A stretch of DNA of 32,456 nucleotides from Streptomyces barkulensis (GCF_002843305.1 NZ_PGSG01000032.1:1-32456); one strand, 5' to 3'. Shown: positions 6,731 to 13,954, counted from the first letter of the stretch. Numbers and translations: made by a program. Notes: generated from the letters alone by a model not told the origin.

Positions 6731-6842
6731 CGTTGGCCTCCAGAGAATGAGGGCTCGGGAATGCAAAGGGACACCTCAGAAGGACGCTGCCGCGTTCTCC
6801 TGTGAGGGTGGTGCGATCGGCCAGGCCCCGAGGGCAGCGGCT

Positions 6843-7262
6843 CTATGTGCGGGCGGGCGCGGCCAGGTGGGCGCGGACCCGCTTGACCAGTTGGGCCATC
6901 TCGTAGCCGACCACGGCCGGGTCGGTGTCGTCGTCGGCGAGGACGACCAGGTGGGCGCGGTCGCCGGCGGCGCAGACGAACAGCAGGGTGTGCCTCAGTT
7001 CCACGATGGTCTGCCGTACTCCGCCCGGGTGTCCGTCGGGTCCGGTGTCGATGCGGGCGGCGGCGCCCCTGGCCAGGGAGTACAGGCCGGAGACGGTGGC
7101 CGCCAGGACGTCGGCGGTGTCGGCGTCCAGGCCGTGGGCGGCCTGGACCATCCCGTCGGAGGTGACCAGGGCCGCGCTGCGGATGCGGGCGTTGCGCTCG
7201 ACCAGGCCCTGAAGCAGCCACGCCTTCGGGCTGGTGCTGTCGGTGCTCTGCGTGCCGGTCAT
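6843..7262 (-). CDS. Roadblock/LC7-domain protein, CvnB-like
   Basis: The protein has 139 residues. AWLLQGLVERNARIRSAALV, SDGMVQAAHGLD and DVLAATVSGLYSLARG, then the late HTLLFVCAAGDRAHLVVLAD, match the roadblock/LC7 fold of the CvnB proteins in Streptomyces conservons. Those operons normally also hold a sensor kinase (CvnA), a DUF742 protein (CvnC) and a GTPase (CvnD); none is present here, so this is an orphan. The ATG at 7262 has a GAGGAAGG box upstream. It may act as a small scaffold or GTPase regulator. It lies 113 nt before the radical SAM gene in the same direction and may be co-transcribed with it. Confidence 0.85.
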   Translation of the reverse strand: MTGTQSTDSTSPKAWLLQGLVERNARIRSAALVTSDGMVQAAHGLDADTADVLAATVSGLYSLARGAAARIDTGPDGHPGGVRQTIVELRHTLLFVCAAGDRAHLVVLADDDTDPAVVGYEMAQLVKRVRAHLAAPART

Positions 7263-7300
7263 GGGGTTGCCTTCCTCGCAAGGGGGTTCGGGGTCGGGTG

Positions 7301-7347
7301 CTTCCCCGCCCGGCGGCTCAGGGGCGGCAGGCCGCCGGGCGGGGAAG
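7301..7347. terminator. 16-bp perfect hairpin between the DUF5999 and roadblock genes
   Basis: CTTCCCCGCCCGGCGG and its exact complement are separated by 15 nt. It lies about 65 nt after the DUF5999 stop and about 40 nt before the roadblock start. As a stem it is strong enough to terminate or attenuate transcription, or to divide the mRNA into differently expressed parts. There is no T tract. Confidence 0.6.
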
Positions 7348-7412
7348 CGGTCCTGCCTGCCCCCGGCAGCGGGCCGCAGGGGAGTGGGAACGTCCGTCGC
7401 CGGGGGCAGGGG

Positions 7413-7613
7413 TCATGCGGCGGCCGTGAGGGGGCCGGCTGGGCGATGCGGGAGGATGACCTGGCCGTCGGCGAGGAGCAGACCAGTGTCCTCGAACAAC
7501 AGCGCGCCGTCGGACCGCAGCGCCCAGCCCTGTTCGGGGTGGTGCGCGATGAGGTGGGCGGCCTCCTGGCCGGGGGAGGTGGCGGGCGGGCATGGAGGCG
7601 TGTGCCGGCACAC
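7413..7613 (-). CDS. DUF5999 family small protein
   Basis: The protein has 66 residues starting MCRHTPPCPPA, with HHPEQGWALRSDGALLFEDTG and the C-terminal LLADGQVILPHRP. This is the pattern of the DUF5999 proteins widespread in Streptomyces, whose function is unknown. The N-terminal Cys-X-His-X4-Cys could bind metal. The GTG at 7613 has AAGGGA 8 nt upstream. It sits downstream of two unknown proteins and a 28-codon frame, with very short spacing. Confidence 0.8.
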   Translation of the reverse strand: MCRHTPPCPPATSPGQEAAHLIAHHPEQGWALRSDGALLFEDTGLLLADGQVILPHRPAGPLTAAA

Positions 7614-7619
7614 GGGCGG

Positions 7620-7706
7620 TCATCCCTTTCGCGCGGGGTCGGTGAGTTCGGCAGGTTCCAGAAGCGTGCAGTCGTGCAGAGCGGCGACCGCCTGGCTCGC
7701 CAGCAC
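7620..7706 (-). CDS. Possible 28-aa micro-protein
   Basis: A GTG follows the previous stop codon with no gap (TGAGTG), and the frame runs 28 codons (VLASQAVAALHDCTLLEPAE onward) to a TGA six bases before the DUF5999 GTG. The zero gap, moderate coding-like third positions and its position filling the space between two genes support it. It has no known family. It could instead be a read-through tail or translational coupling leader. Confidence 0.4.
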   Translation of the reverse strand: MLASQAVAALHDCTLLEPAELTDPARKG

Positions 7707-8279
7707 TCAGCGCAGAGCGGGCAGGTCGTCATAGCGCACGGTCTCCCTGCCGGCCGGGACGAGTTCGCCTCGGGTGAGCTGGTAGACGGTGCCGTAGACA
7801 CCGACGATCTCGGGGTTGCTGACCCGCAGCGCCACCCACGTGGTTCGGGCCAGGTAGTGGCACTCCCGGACGGCTCTCGGCGCGCACCGCAGGCACAGCG
7901 GGGGGTGCACCGTCGGAACGCCTTCCGGCCAGTCCTCCCAGTCGCCGCGGCGGTCCTCGATCACCCACAGCACGCCCCGGTCGTCGCGGTCGGCCGGTCC
8001 GTTGCAGACATGGCACCGCAGGCGGCGCATCACGTCCCGCTGCCGCTGCGTGTGCGCGGTGCCGTAGACCGGCTTGCCCTGACCGCGCCTGAGCGCGCGG
8101 CGGACCCACAGCACCCCCCACCTGTCGCGGTCCAAGGGGACTTCGTCCGGGAAGGCGATGCCGTGCGGGGTTGCGATGACATCGGGGGTGAGAAGTCCCT
8201 CCTCCGACCAGCAGTCGGTGTACGGAGGAGCGCCCGGCTTCGGCAGAGGGCGGGGCGCGGTCTCCTGTCCGGCGCTCAT
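7707..8279 (-). CDS. Unknown 190-aa protein with paired CxxC motifs
   Basis: This is an unrecognised soluble protein. Two Cys pairs are present, CHVCNGPADRDDRG and LCLRCAPRAVREC, so a structural zinc site is likely. Other notable stretches are PHGIAFPDEVPLDRDRWGVLW and VYGTVYQLTRGELVP. There is no signal peptide or membrane segment. The ATG at 8279 overlaps the previous stop as ATGA, so it is translationally coupled to the 165-aa gene upstream. Such proteins recur in Streptomyces accessory regions beside DUF5999, but their role is not known to me. Confidence 0.8.
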   Translation of the reverse strand: MSAGQETAPRPLPKPGAPPYTDCWSEEGLLTPDVIATPHGIAFPDEVPLDRDRWGVLWVRRALRRGQGKPVYGTAHTQRQRDVMRRLRCHVCNGPADRDDRGVLWVIEDRRGDWEDWPEGVPTVHPPLCLRCAPRAVRECHYLARTTWVALRVSNPEIVGVYGTVYQLTRGELVPAGRETVRYDDLPALR

Positions 8280-8773
8280 CGGGCGGCCTCCTGCGCTGCG
8301 GCGCGGGCGGTGGTGTAGGCGTCGCGCAGGTTGGGGCCGTCGGTGAGTTGAGTGCCGGTGGGGCGCACGATCCAGGACCGGCCGCCCAGGTGGAGCGGTT
8401 CGGTGTAGTCCGGGTGCGGCAGCAGCATCAGCGTGTGGTCGGGCAGGCGCGTGCTGCCGGGGGCACTCCAGCCGTCCGCCGAGCCGGGCGCGAGGAGGAA
8501 GTCCGCGCCCAGCGGGGTGGCCAGGACCGGCCCGAGCGGTGCGCGGGCCGCTCGCAGCCGCCGCACCGTCGCGTGCGCGGTCCCGGTGGGCAGGCGTACC
8601 ACGTCCCAGGCGGGTCCGGTCGGTGCCTCGCCCAGCGCGCCGTGCTCCCAGGCGCGCAGCACGTCCGGGACGCGGCCGGTGGGCCGCAGCCATTCCAGTT
8701 CCAGGGGGCCGAGGATCAGGTCCGACAGGTTCGCGGCGGGATGCGCCAGAGCCATGGGCGGGGTCGGGTTCAC
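8276..8773 (-). CDS. Unknown 165-aa protein, weakly like primase-polymerase N-terminal domains
   Basis: The protein has 165 residues. AWDVVRLPTGTAHATVRRL, ATPLGADFLLAPGSADGW and RSWIVRPTGTQLTDGPNLR resemble, in order and spacing, small Streptomyces proteins related to the prim-pol fold (WDVV..P, a middle FLL.PG, a late W.V.PTG). The acidic catalytic triad of active prim-pol enzymes cannot be located, so no polymerase activity is claimed. The GTG at 8773 has GGAAGG about 10 nt upstream. The gene is coupled to the next one by ATGA. Confidence 0.7.
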   Translation of the reverse strand: MNPTPPMALAHPAANLSDLILGPLELEWLRPTGRVPDVLRAWEHGALGEAPTGPAWDVVRLPTGTAHATVRRLRAARAPLGPVLATPLGADFLLAPGSADGWSAPGSTRLPDHTLMLLPHPDYTEPLHLGGRSWIVRPTGTQLTDGPNLRDAYTTARAAAQEAAR

Positions 8774-8851
8774 GGGGCGTGGTGCCTTCCGATCAGGTGG
8801 TACGGGGGTCGGCCTGCCGACCGCGGGGCGGTTCGAGGGAGGGGCCGGTTG

Positions 8852-9028
8852 CTACCGGCCAAGTACGAAGGTGGCGAGCGGCCACAGCCACCAGGCGGCG
8901 CAGCCGAGAATCGCCAGCACGATGAAGAGGGCGCCGGGGTTGGCCTTGGCGGTCCGGTACGCGCCGCCCAGCCGGCCGGGCTGCCCGGTCCTCGCCCCGC
9001 CGGCCCTCCGGGGCGCGTCAGCGGGCAC
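8852..9028 (-). CDS. Small single-pass membrane protein, 58 aa
   Basis: A GTG frame of 58 codons overlaps the end of the previous gene by 11 nt. The N-terminal 35 residues are basic (VPADAPRRAGGARTGQPGRL, later YRTAKANPG). A clear membrane segment ALFIVLAILGCAAWWLWPLA then leads to a short tail (TFVLGR). Third positions are G/C rich throughout. The positive-inside rule puts the N-terminus in the cytoplasm. No family is recognised. The ribosome-binding site is weak, so coupling to the upstream gene is likely. Confidence 0.65.
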   Translation of the reverse strand: MPADAPRRAGGARTGQPGRLGGAYRTAKANPGALFIVLAILGCAAWWLWPLATFVLGR

Positions 9029-9491
9029 GGTCGGCCCTGTCGGCCGGCAGCAGGCGCGGCCGGTGCCGACGGCCGCACGGGGGGCGGCCGTTGACCTCCG
9101 CCAGGTGCAGGAACCGCACCGGGCGGGCCTGCCAGGTCAGGTGCTGGATGCCGGGGTAGAGGGTCAGTGAGCAGGGTTCGCCCCGGCGCAGCCGGGCGCA
9201 TGCCCGTGCCGAGCCGGGTCCGTCCACCCAGTGGTCCAGCACGTACTCGGCCTGGTGCGGGCCGAGCACGCAGGCCACGGTGCGTGCCCCGGCCCGGATC
9301 CACCGGATCGCCGCCTCCGGGCTGAGGGCGGCGTATCCGTCCCGGCGCGTGGCCGTTCCCGGCAGACCGGTGAGGGTGCTGACCGCCTCGCACCACACCC
9401 CCGGACGGACCAGCGGGGCAGGAAAGGCGGTCTGCTTGCGGGTCTTAACCGGCAAGGCAGCCGGCGGGTTGTGCGGTGTTGCACTCTCCAT
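9018..9491 (-). CDS. Unknown 157-aa protein
   Basis: The start is the ATG at 9491 (MESATPHNPPAALPV), with GGAG 6 nt upstream. The frame is open further but those codons lie inside a large inverted repeat. The body reads GVWCEAVSTLTGLPGTATRR, AAIRWIRAGARTVACVLG, PHQAEYVLDHWVDGPGSA and LTLYPGIQHLTWQARPVRFL. There are no membrane segments or known catalytic motifs. It is the first gene of the small-protein set downstream of the XRE regulator and overlaps the 58-aa membrane protein gene by 11 nt. Confidence 0.75.
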   Translation of the reverse strand: MESATPHNPPAALPVKTRKQTAFPAPLVRPGVWCEAVSTLTGLPGTATRRDGYAALSPEAAIRWIRAGARTVACVLGPHQAEYVLDHWVDGPGSARACARLRRGEPCSLTLYPGIQHLTWQARPVRFLHLAEVNGRPPCGRRHRPRLLPADRADRAR

Positions 9492-9546
9492 ACTCGGCTC
9501 CACGTGATGCAGCGCGTGCTGATAGTCACTAAGGCTGCCGATGTGG

Positions 9547-9587
9547 AAGGGGTGGAGGTTGCACAAGCTGTGCAACCTCCACCCCTT
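9547..9587. terminator. 19-bp perfect inverted repeat after the XRE gene
   Basis: AAGGGGTGGAGGTTGCACA and its exact complement flank 3 nt. It starts 13 nt after the XRE stop on the minus strand and lies about 55 nt before the next start. It is most simply the XRE terminator. Because it is so long and perfect, a protein-binding or RNA-processing role is also possible. Confidence 0.75.
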
Positions 9588-9599
9588 GACAACCCGCCT

Positions 9600-10808
9600 C
9601 TATACGCCCATCCAACGGGCGAAGCCAGTGACGCTTTCACGGCTGCCCCGTTCTGCGCGCACCAGCGATGCCACTGTCTCCTTCACCGACGGATGGAATC
9701 GGGTCTGCTGAGGAGCTACCTTGCGTGCCTTTTGCAGCGATGCAAAGGCCGCTTGCCGCTGCCCCGTCTCCAACTGAGCCCGAGCCAGGTCGATGTAGTG
9801 GTGCCCTACCCGGTCCGGGAACTTCTCGGCGAACGGCTTCGGCAAGTGCACCCCCCTAGAAGCCTTGACGGCCTTTCCGAACTCCCCCAGCTCCACTTCT
9901 AGAGCCACTGAGTGGATCAGCGTGTTGGACGGTCCGAAGCTCATCACGTAGTTCTCCGTATCGTCTCCCAGCCGTCCAGCTACCTCCCATGCCTCCGCCC
10001 ACTGGGCGCGGGCTTCCTGACCGGCGTGGCTGCGGGCAGCCAGCATCGCCGCGCGTAGCCGCAAGTTGCCCTGGACGCACAACGCTGACCGTTCCCCACG
10101 CCGGGCGTCTTCCTCTACGTCCGCCAAGGAGCGCTCCATCAACCGCAGCCCTACATCGTGCCGACCGGTGTTGAAGCACGATTGCCCGCGCAGGTAGGAA
10201 GTCAGGATGACCATGTACGGGTCGCCTGATCGCTCCGCGCTGTACTGCATGCGGAACAGCACCGAGCGGCTGAGGTCTACGTGGCCCAGTCCATACGCCA
10301 CATCGTGCACACACCGGTACACGTATGCCAGCAGCCGGTGAGCCCGCTCCTGCTGACGGCCCTCGTTTTCGGCGGAGGTTTCTACCAGCTCGTCAATAAG
10401 CCCGGGGGCATCGGTGGCCACAGCCAGGTAGTTCGCCCGGCGCCGCTTCTCACCGAGGTTCTTCACATCGGTGGCCAGCTCATCCAACGGCCGTGGCGGG
10501 GTGCCGGTGCCCAATTGCAGGTCCCAGTTCTCCATGCTGGCTCGGATCGCGGCCAGCGGCGCGTCGAAGCGTTCGGTGCGCTGAACATCGGCGTACGGCT
10601 GCCCGGCCAACACACTTGCCTCGATGCCCAAGGCGCGAGCGCACGCGGCTATCAGGGCAGGTGAGGCGGGCCGTTGCCCGATCTCCACCTTGGTGAGCAG
10701 GCTGTGGGAGATATGAGCGCGATCGGCTAGACCGCGTTGCGTGAGGTGTGCCAGTTTGCGCTGTTCGGCGATCCGTGCGCCGATGTGCATGCTCCTGTCA
10801 CGAGGCAT
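9600..10808 (-). CDS. XRE-family transcriptional regulator with C-terminal TPR-like region
   Basis: The protein has 402 residues. An XRE helix-turn-helix fills residues 6-65 (RIAEQRKLAHLTQRGLADRA, then SLLTKVEIGQRPASPALI). About 300 helical residues resembling tetratricopeptide repeats follow (VGLRLMERSLADVEEDARRG, YIDLARAQLETGQRQAAFAS), a frequent Streptomyces layout. The ATG at 10808 has GGAGAG 5 nt upstream. Base composition is visibly lower in G/C than the flanking genes, suggesting transfer. A near-perfect palindrome sits in its promoter, so it probably controls itself and perhaps the genes downstream. The signal it senses is unknown. Confidence 0.9.
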   Translation of the reverse strand: MPRDRSMHIGARIAEQRKLAHLTQRGLADRAHISHSLLTKVEIGQRPASPALIAACARALGIEASVLAGQPYADVQRTERFDAPLAAIRASMENWDLQLGTGTPPRPLDELATDVKNLGEKRRRANYLAVATDAPGLIDELVETSAENEGRQQERAHRLLAYVYRCVHDVAYGLGHVDLSRSVLFRMQYSAERSGDPYMVILTSYLRGQSCFNTGRHDVGLRLMERSLADVEEDARRGERSALCVQGNLRLRAAMLAARSHAGQEARAQWAEAWEVAGRLGDDTENYVMSFGPSNTLIHSVALEVELGEFGKAVKASRGVHLPKPFAEKFPDRVGHHYIDLARAQLETGQRQAAFASLQKARKVAPQQTRFHPSVKETVASLVRAERGSRESVTGFARWMGV

Positions 10809-10845
10809 ACTGACTCTCCGTTCTGACCTCGACACTCAGAACAGT

Positions 10846-10872
10846 ACCCATCGGGTAACCCGTAGGGTGCAA
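10846..10872 (-). promoter_or_regulatory. Promoter and palindromic operator of the XRE gene
   Basis: A 23-bp palindrome with one central base and two mismatches per arm (ACCCATCGGGT-A-ACCCGTAGGGT, 10846-10868) lies 38 nt before the XRE start. A TTGCAC -35 box (minus strand, 10867-10872) overlaps its edge, and GGTACT or TACTGT about 18-20 nt further on can serve as the -10. The palindrome thus fills the promoter spacer, the classical place for a repressor to block RNA polymerase. Confidence 0.6.
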
Positions 10873-10878
10873 CGCTCA

Positions 10879-10903
10879 GGCCCCCGTCTTGAAAGCGGGG
10901 GCC
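10879..10903. terminator. Short hairpin at the edge of the accessory region
   Basis: GGCCCCCG and CGGGGGCC pair around a 9-nt loop. It lies between the XRE promoter and a 50-aa gene (11034-11186) transcribed toward it, so it could terminate that gene on the minus strand. The stem and loop resemble a tRNA-Ser anticodon arm but no other tRNA parts are present. Confidence 0.4.
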
Positions 10904-11033
10904 GATGCGTTTGCTTCATGGGACCGTCCGGTTCCGGTGCCCGCCGGTCGGGACACGGGTGAACGGGGCGCGGGCTCCCTCGCCGACGGCCGGGGGACGT
11001 CCCCGTGTGCGCGGTGCGCGCGCCGGGGGCGCC

Positions 11034-11186
11034 TTACAGCAGGCCGAGCCCGGTGACGATTACGGAGACCAGCACGGTGAGCGTCCAGCCGAGCGCCTGC
11101 TCGACCAGCTTCTCGCGGTCCTCCTCGGAGGGGCCGCCGGTACGGAGCCGGAGTGCCGGGATGGTCGCCGCCGTCGTGTGGCCCAT
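11034..11186 (-). CDS. Small tail-anchored membrane protein, 50 aa
   Basis: The ATG at 11186 has GGGGA 6 nt upstream and the frame gives 50 residues. A charged part TGGPSEEDREKLVEQALG is followed by a C-terminal hydrophobic segment WTLTVLVSVIVTGLGLL. Codon third positions are typical of genes here. It has no known domain and was recognised only by reading the frame. It stands alone between the accessory region and the polysialyltransferase gene. Confidence 0.7.
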   Translation of the reverse strand: MGHTTAATIPALRLRTGGPSEEDREKLVEQALGWTLTVLVSVIVTGLGLL

Positions 11187-11539
11187 GGTGGTCCCCTCGT
11201 CTCGCCTCGTGGCGCGCCGGTGCGCGGGGCGCCGGTGCGCCTTTGGTGTGCCTGTGTCCGTGATCGCCGCGAATGGGCGTCGCGGATCTCCAGCATGAGG
11301 GGGCCCGCGCCGTTTAAACAGAGACGCAGATCACCCCGCGGCCGCGCACCGGTGGCTCAGCCGTGCCCAACACACCGTCCACCCTGCGGTGATGGGCCCG
11401 CCGGGGCCCGGGCGGCCGTACGGCTGTGACGAACGACACGGGTCGCGCAGGCCGTACGGGGCCTGGTGAGGGCCCCTGCGCGGACCCCCGTACGAACCCC
11501 CGCGCCGGTGCCCGGAAGGACGCCTTCCGCACGGTCCGC
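11187..11539. other. Intergenic stretch without a convincing gene
   Basis: About 350 nt with no frame of coding character. It holds a PmeI-type GTTTAAAC site and two copies of the 8-nt palindrome CCGTACGG (11416-11423 and 11452-11459). No promoter could be assigned with confidence. Confidence 0.6.
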
Positions 11540-12916
11540 TCACCGGCGAGCCCTCCGACCCAGCGCGCGGGCCCGCCGCGCCGCACGCCGTACGGCCGGG
11601 CTGCGGACGACCGGCCCCAGCCCGGCGGGGAGCCCGCCGGGCAGGGCGAGGGAGGCCAGCAGACGGCGCGGGAACCAGCGCCGGACCTGCTCCTCGGGAT
11701 GGGCGGACAGGAAGTGCTCGGTCTCGCCGCGCAGCCCCGGGTTGACCCGCGGCTGCGCGCAGAACGCCAGCGCCCGCACCAGCCCGGCGAGTTCGGCCGG
11801 TTCGGCCGGTTCGGCCGGTTCGGTGGTGTCGGCGGGTTCGGTGGTGCCGGCGGGAGCGGTCCCGCCCGGCAGCAGCGCGTCCGCGATCACCGCCGGAACC
11901 GGCCCGCCCCCTTCGTATGCGCCCGCGCGGGCTGAGGGGGCGGCCGTACCGCCGTGGGAGGCGGGCAGGCCGTGGACCGTGCTCGCGGCCAGCAGCGCTC
12001 CGAAGGAGCACCCGGTCACCAGCGCCGGGCGCAGCCGCTCGTACAGCGCCTCCACCGGCTGCGCACCCTGCGGCTCGTACAGCTCCAGACCCAGCTCCGC
12101 CGCCCGCCGCGCGATCCCCGGCACCCGGTGCGCGGGGTCGGCGGGGTGGGGCGCGAGGACCACCGCGCGGTGGCCGGCCTCCCGCAGACCGCGCAGCAGC
12201 CGCTCGTACGCCCGCTCCTCCTCACCCGGAGGGAGCGCGCCGGGAGCGTGCGGGTCCTGTCCGAGCAGCACCACCGCGCCCTCGGGCGCGCCCGGGTCCG
12301 GCAGCTCCCGCGCCGCCCGGGCGGCGACGGCCCGCAGCGCCTCGCCGGGCACCGCCTCGGCCGCGACGCCGAACTCCGCCAGCAGCAGCGGCCGCAGACC
12401 GGGCACCAGGCCGGGGTGGAGCAGCCGCCGCACCCGCGTGCCCACCAGCGGGTCCAGCCTGCCGGGGGTGGGCCCGTAGGCCGACAGCCCGGTGGCGTAC
12501 ACCGTCAGGGGCGCGTCGGGGAAGATCCGGGCCAGCGCCTGCCCGGGGCCGGCCTCGACGCGCTCCACCACCAGCTCGACCGCCGCGTCGCCCAGCCCCC
12601 AAAGGGAGCGCAGCTGCCTCTCCCACAGGGGTGCGTCGTCGGGGCGCGGCGCCCAGGCGGCGGGGTGGAGCGGGGCGAGGGCGGCGTTCCAGGACAGCAC
12701 CCGGCCGAAGCGGTCGCGCAGCGGCCGGAAGCCGGGCAGGGCGTCCGGGGCGGGGACGGTCTCGGGGACCGGGGCGGTGTTCGCGACCAGCAGCAGCCGC
12801 TCGCGGGCCGTCCCCAGCAGGCCCGCGTCCGCCGCGGCGGCCAGCAGCGCCGCGCCGTGCGGGGTGGAGGCCACCAGCAGCCGCACGGGGGAGGTGTTCG
12901 GGCGGGGCGCGGTCAT
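11540..12916 (-). CDS. Polysialyltransferase-family glycosyltransferase
   Basis: The protein has 458 residues. An N-terminal RLLVASTPHGAALLAAAADA, the central LTVYATGLSAYGPTPG, the late VVLAPHPADP and ALVTGCSFGALLAASTVHGL match the alpha-2,8-polysialyltransferase (POLYST) family; the His-Pro pair is the expected CMP-sugar site. It should transfer nonulosonic acid from its CMP form to a cell-surface polymer, in the cytoplasm. Three exact copies of TTCGGCCGG (11792-11818) encode a PAE-rich insertion. It is the second gene of a two-gene operon, overlapping the GT2 gene by ATGA. Confidence 0.82.
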   Translation of the reverse strand: MTAPRPNTSPVRLLVASTPHGAALLAAAADAGLLGTARERLLLVANTAPVPETVPAPDALPGFRPLRDRFGRVLSWNAALAPLHPAAWAPRPDDAPLWERQLRSLWGLGDAAVELVVERVEAGPGQALARIFPDAPLTVYATGLSAYGPTPGRLDPLVGTRVRRLLHPGLVPGLRPLLLAEFGVAAEAVPGEALRAVAARAARELPDPGAPEGAVVLLGQDPHAPGALPPGEEERAYERLLRGLREAGHRAVVLAPHPADPAHRVPGIARRAAELGLELYEPQGAQPVEALYERLRPALVTGCSFGALLAASTVHGLPASHGGTAAPSARAGAYEGGGPVPAVIADALLPGGTAPAGTTEPADTTEPAEPAEPAELAGLVRALAFCAQPRVNPGLRGETEHFLSAHPEEQVRRWFPRRLLASLALPGGLPAGLGPVVRSPAVRRAARRARALGRRARR

Positions 12917-13941
12917 CGGGCGGCCTCCGCCGGGGACGCGGCGGGCGACGCGGCGGAGGCCGCGGTGAGAGGCGCGACGGGACGGCGGCGCAGCCGGCGC
13001 AGCGGCGCGGCGCGCTCGGTGTCCATGGAGTCCAGCGCCTGCGACACCAGATCGCCGGGCATCCGGCGCAGGGCCGCCGCGCAGCGGGCGCGCAGCGTGC
13101 GGCGCAGCCGCGGCTCGAAGCGGTCGCCGGTCAGATGGTGGTGGATGACCGCGCAGTAGGTGCGCACGGCCTTCGGCAGCAGCGCGGCGGCCTCCCGGTC
13201 CCGGGAGGTCTCCTCCACCAGCAGGTCGTAGGCGCGCAGGAAGTCGAGCTGCCGCTCGTCGCCGACCCGGGTGAGCGAGGTCGCCACCCCGCGCCGGTAG
13301 AAGACGCCGGTCAGGCCGACCACGGCGAAGGAGGCCGCCTCGCGGTGCAGCCGCCAGATCCAGGGCCGGTCCTCGGCGGTGTGCAGACCGTCGTCGAAGC
13401 GCAGCAGGCCGGAGTCCAGCAGCCGCCGGTGGTAGACGCCGGCCCAGGCGTAGGCGTAGTCGACGGCGGTGGTGCGGTGCGCGGGGAGAATGGCGTCGCG
13501 CGGGTTCAGCACCGTGCCCCGGCGGCCCTCGGGCGCCCGGGCCAGGGTGCGCCGGCGACCGGTGCTGCGCACATGGTCGGTGCGGAGGAAGTCGCAGCCC
13601 AGCGCCTCGGCGGCGGCGAGCAGCTCGCGGTAGTGGCCGGGGGCGGCCCAGTCGTCGCCGTCGAGGAAGGTGACATACCGTCCGCGCGCCGCGTCCAGGC
13701 CAGTGTTGCGGGCGCGGGCCACGCCGCCCTGCGTCCGGTGGCGCACGACGACCGAGCCGGGGATTTCCTTTTCCGCGCGTTCCAGGAGTTCCGAGGTGCC
13801 GTCGGTCGAGAAGTCGTCGACCAGAATGAATTCGATGTCCCCCTTTCCGAAGTCCGCCGAGTTGGCGCGCAGACTCCGGAGGGTGTCGGGGGCGTACGGC
13901 CGAACATTGCGGAACGGCACGATGACGGAGAGCTTGACCAC
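12913..13941 (-). CDS. GT2-family glycosyltransferase
   Basis: The protein has 342 residues. A GT-A fold of family 2 is clear: KLSVIVPFRNVRPYAPDTLR, IEFILVDDFSTDGTSELLE, GGVARARNTGLDAARG and the DxD-type FLDGDDW. Domain order and length are normal. The GTG at 13941 lies exactly 7 nt after TAACCT, suggesting a leaderless mRNA. It is the first gene of the operon with the polysialyltransferase-type gene and diverges from the DUF6716 gene. It is likely to build the backbone or linker of the nonulosonic-acid polymer; donor sugar unknown. Confidence 0.88.
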   Translation of the reverse strand: MVKLSVIVPFRNVRPYAPDTLRSLRANSADFGKGDIEFILVDDFSTDGTSELLERAEKEIPGSVVVRHRTQGGVARARNTGLDAARGRYVTFLDGDDWAAPGHYRELLAAAEALGCDFLRTDHVRSTGRRRTLARAPEGRRGTVLNPRDAILPAHRTTAVDYAYAWAGVYHRRLLDSGLLRFDDGLHTAEDRPWIWRLHREAASFAVVGLTGVFYRRGVATSLTRVGDERQLDFLRAYDLLVEETSRDREAAALLPKAVRTYCAVIHHHLTGDRFEPRLRRTLRARCAAALRRMPGDLVSQALDSMDTERAAPLRRLRRRPVAPLTAASAASPAASPAEAAR

Positions 13942-13948
13942 TCCGGAG

Positions 13949-13954
13949 AGGTTA
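13949..13954 (-). promoter_or_regulatory. -10 box of the GT2 operon, leaderless layout
   Basis: On the minus strand TAACCT is followed by 7 nt and the GTG start. With a start point at or next to the G of GTG, the mRNA would be leaderless. No consensus -35 box is visible. Confidence 0.5.

Noticed and set aside
6731..6842. Possible precursor peptide gene just before the radical SAM gene
   Set aside because: No start with a ribosome-binding site and coding-like codons could be found in this short gap on either strand.
7318..7623. 101-codon frame overlapping DUF5999
   Set aside because: Different frame from the recognised DUF5999 protein, Arg/Pro-rich and running through the 16-bp hairpin.
10879..10903. 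tRNA-Ser(UGA)-like anticodon arm (CTTGAAA loop), possibly an attachment site
   Set aside because: No acceptor stem, D arm or T-loop consensus (GGTTCRA) can be found around it, and I noticed no second copy elsewhere in the window.
11416..11459. Two CCGTACGG palindromes as a possible operator pair
   Set aside because: The 8-mer is common in this high-GC sequence (another occurs nearby inside a gene) and no promoter is adjacent.
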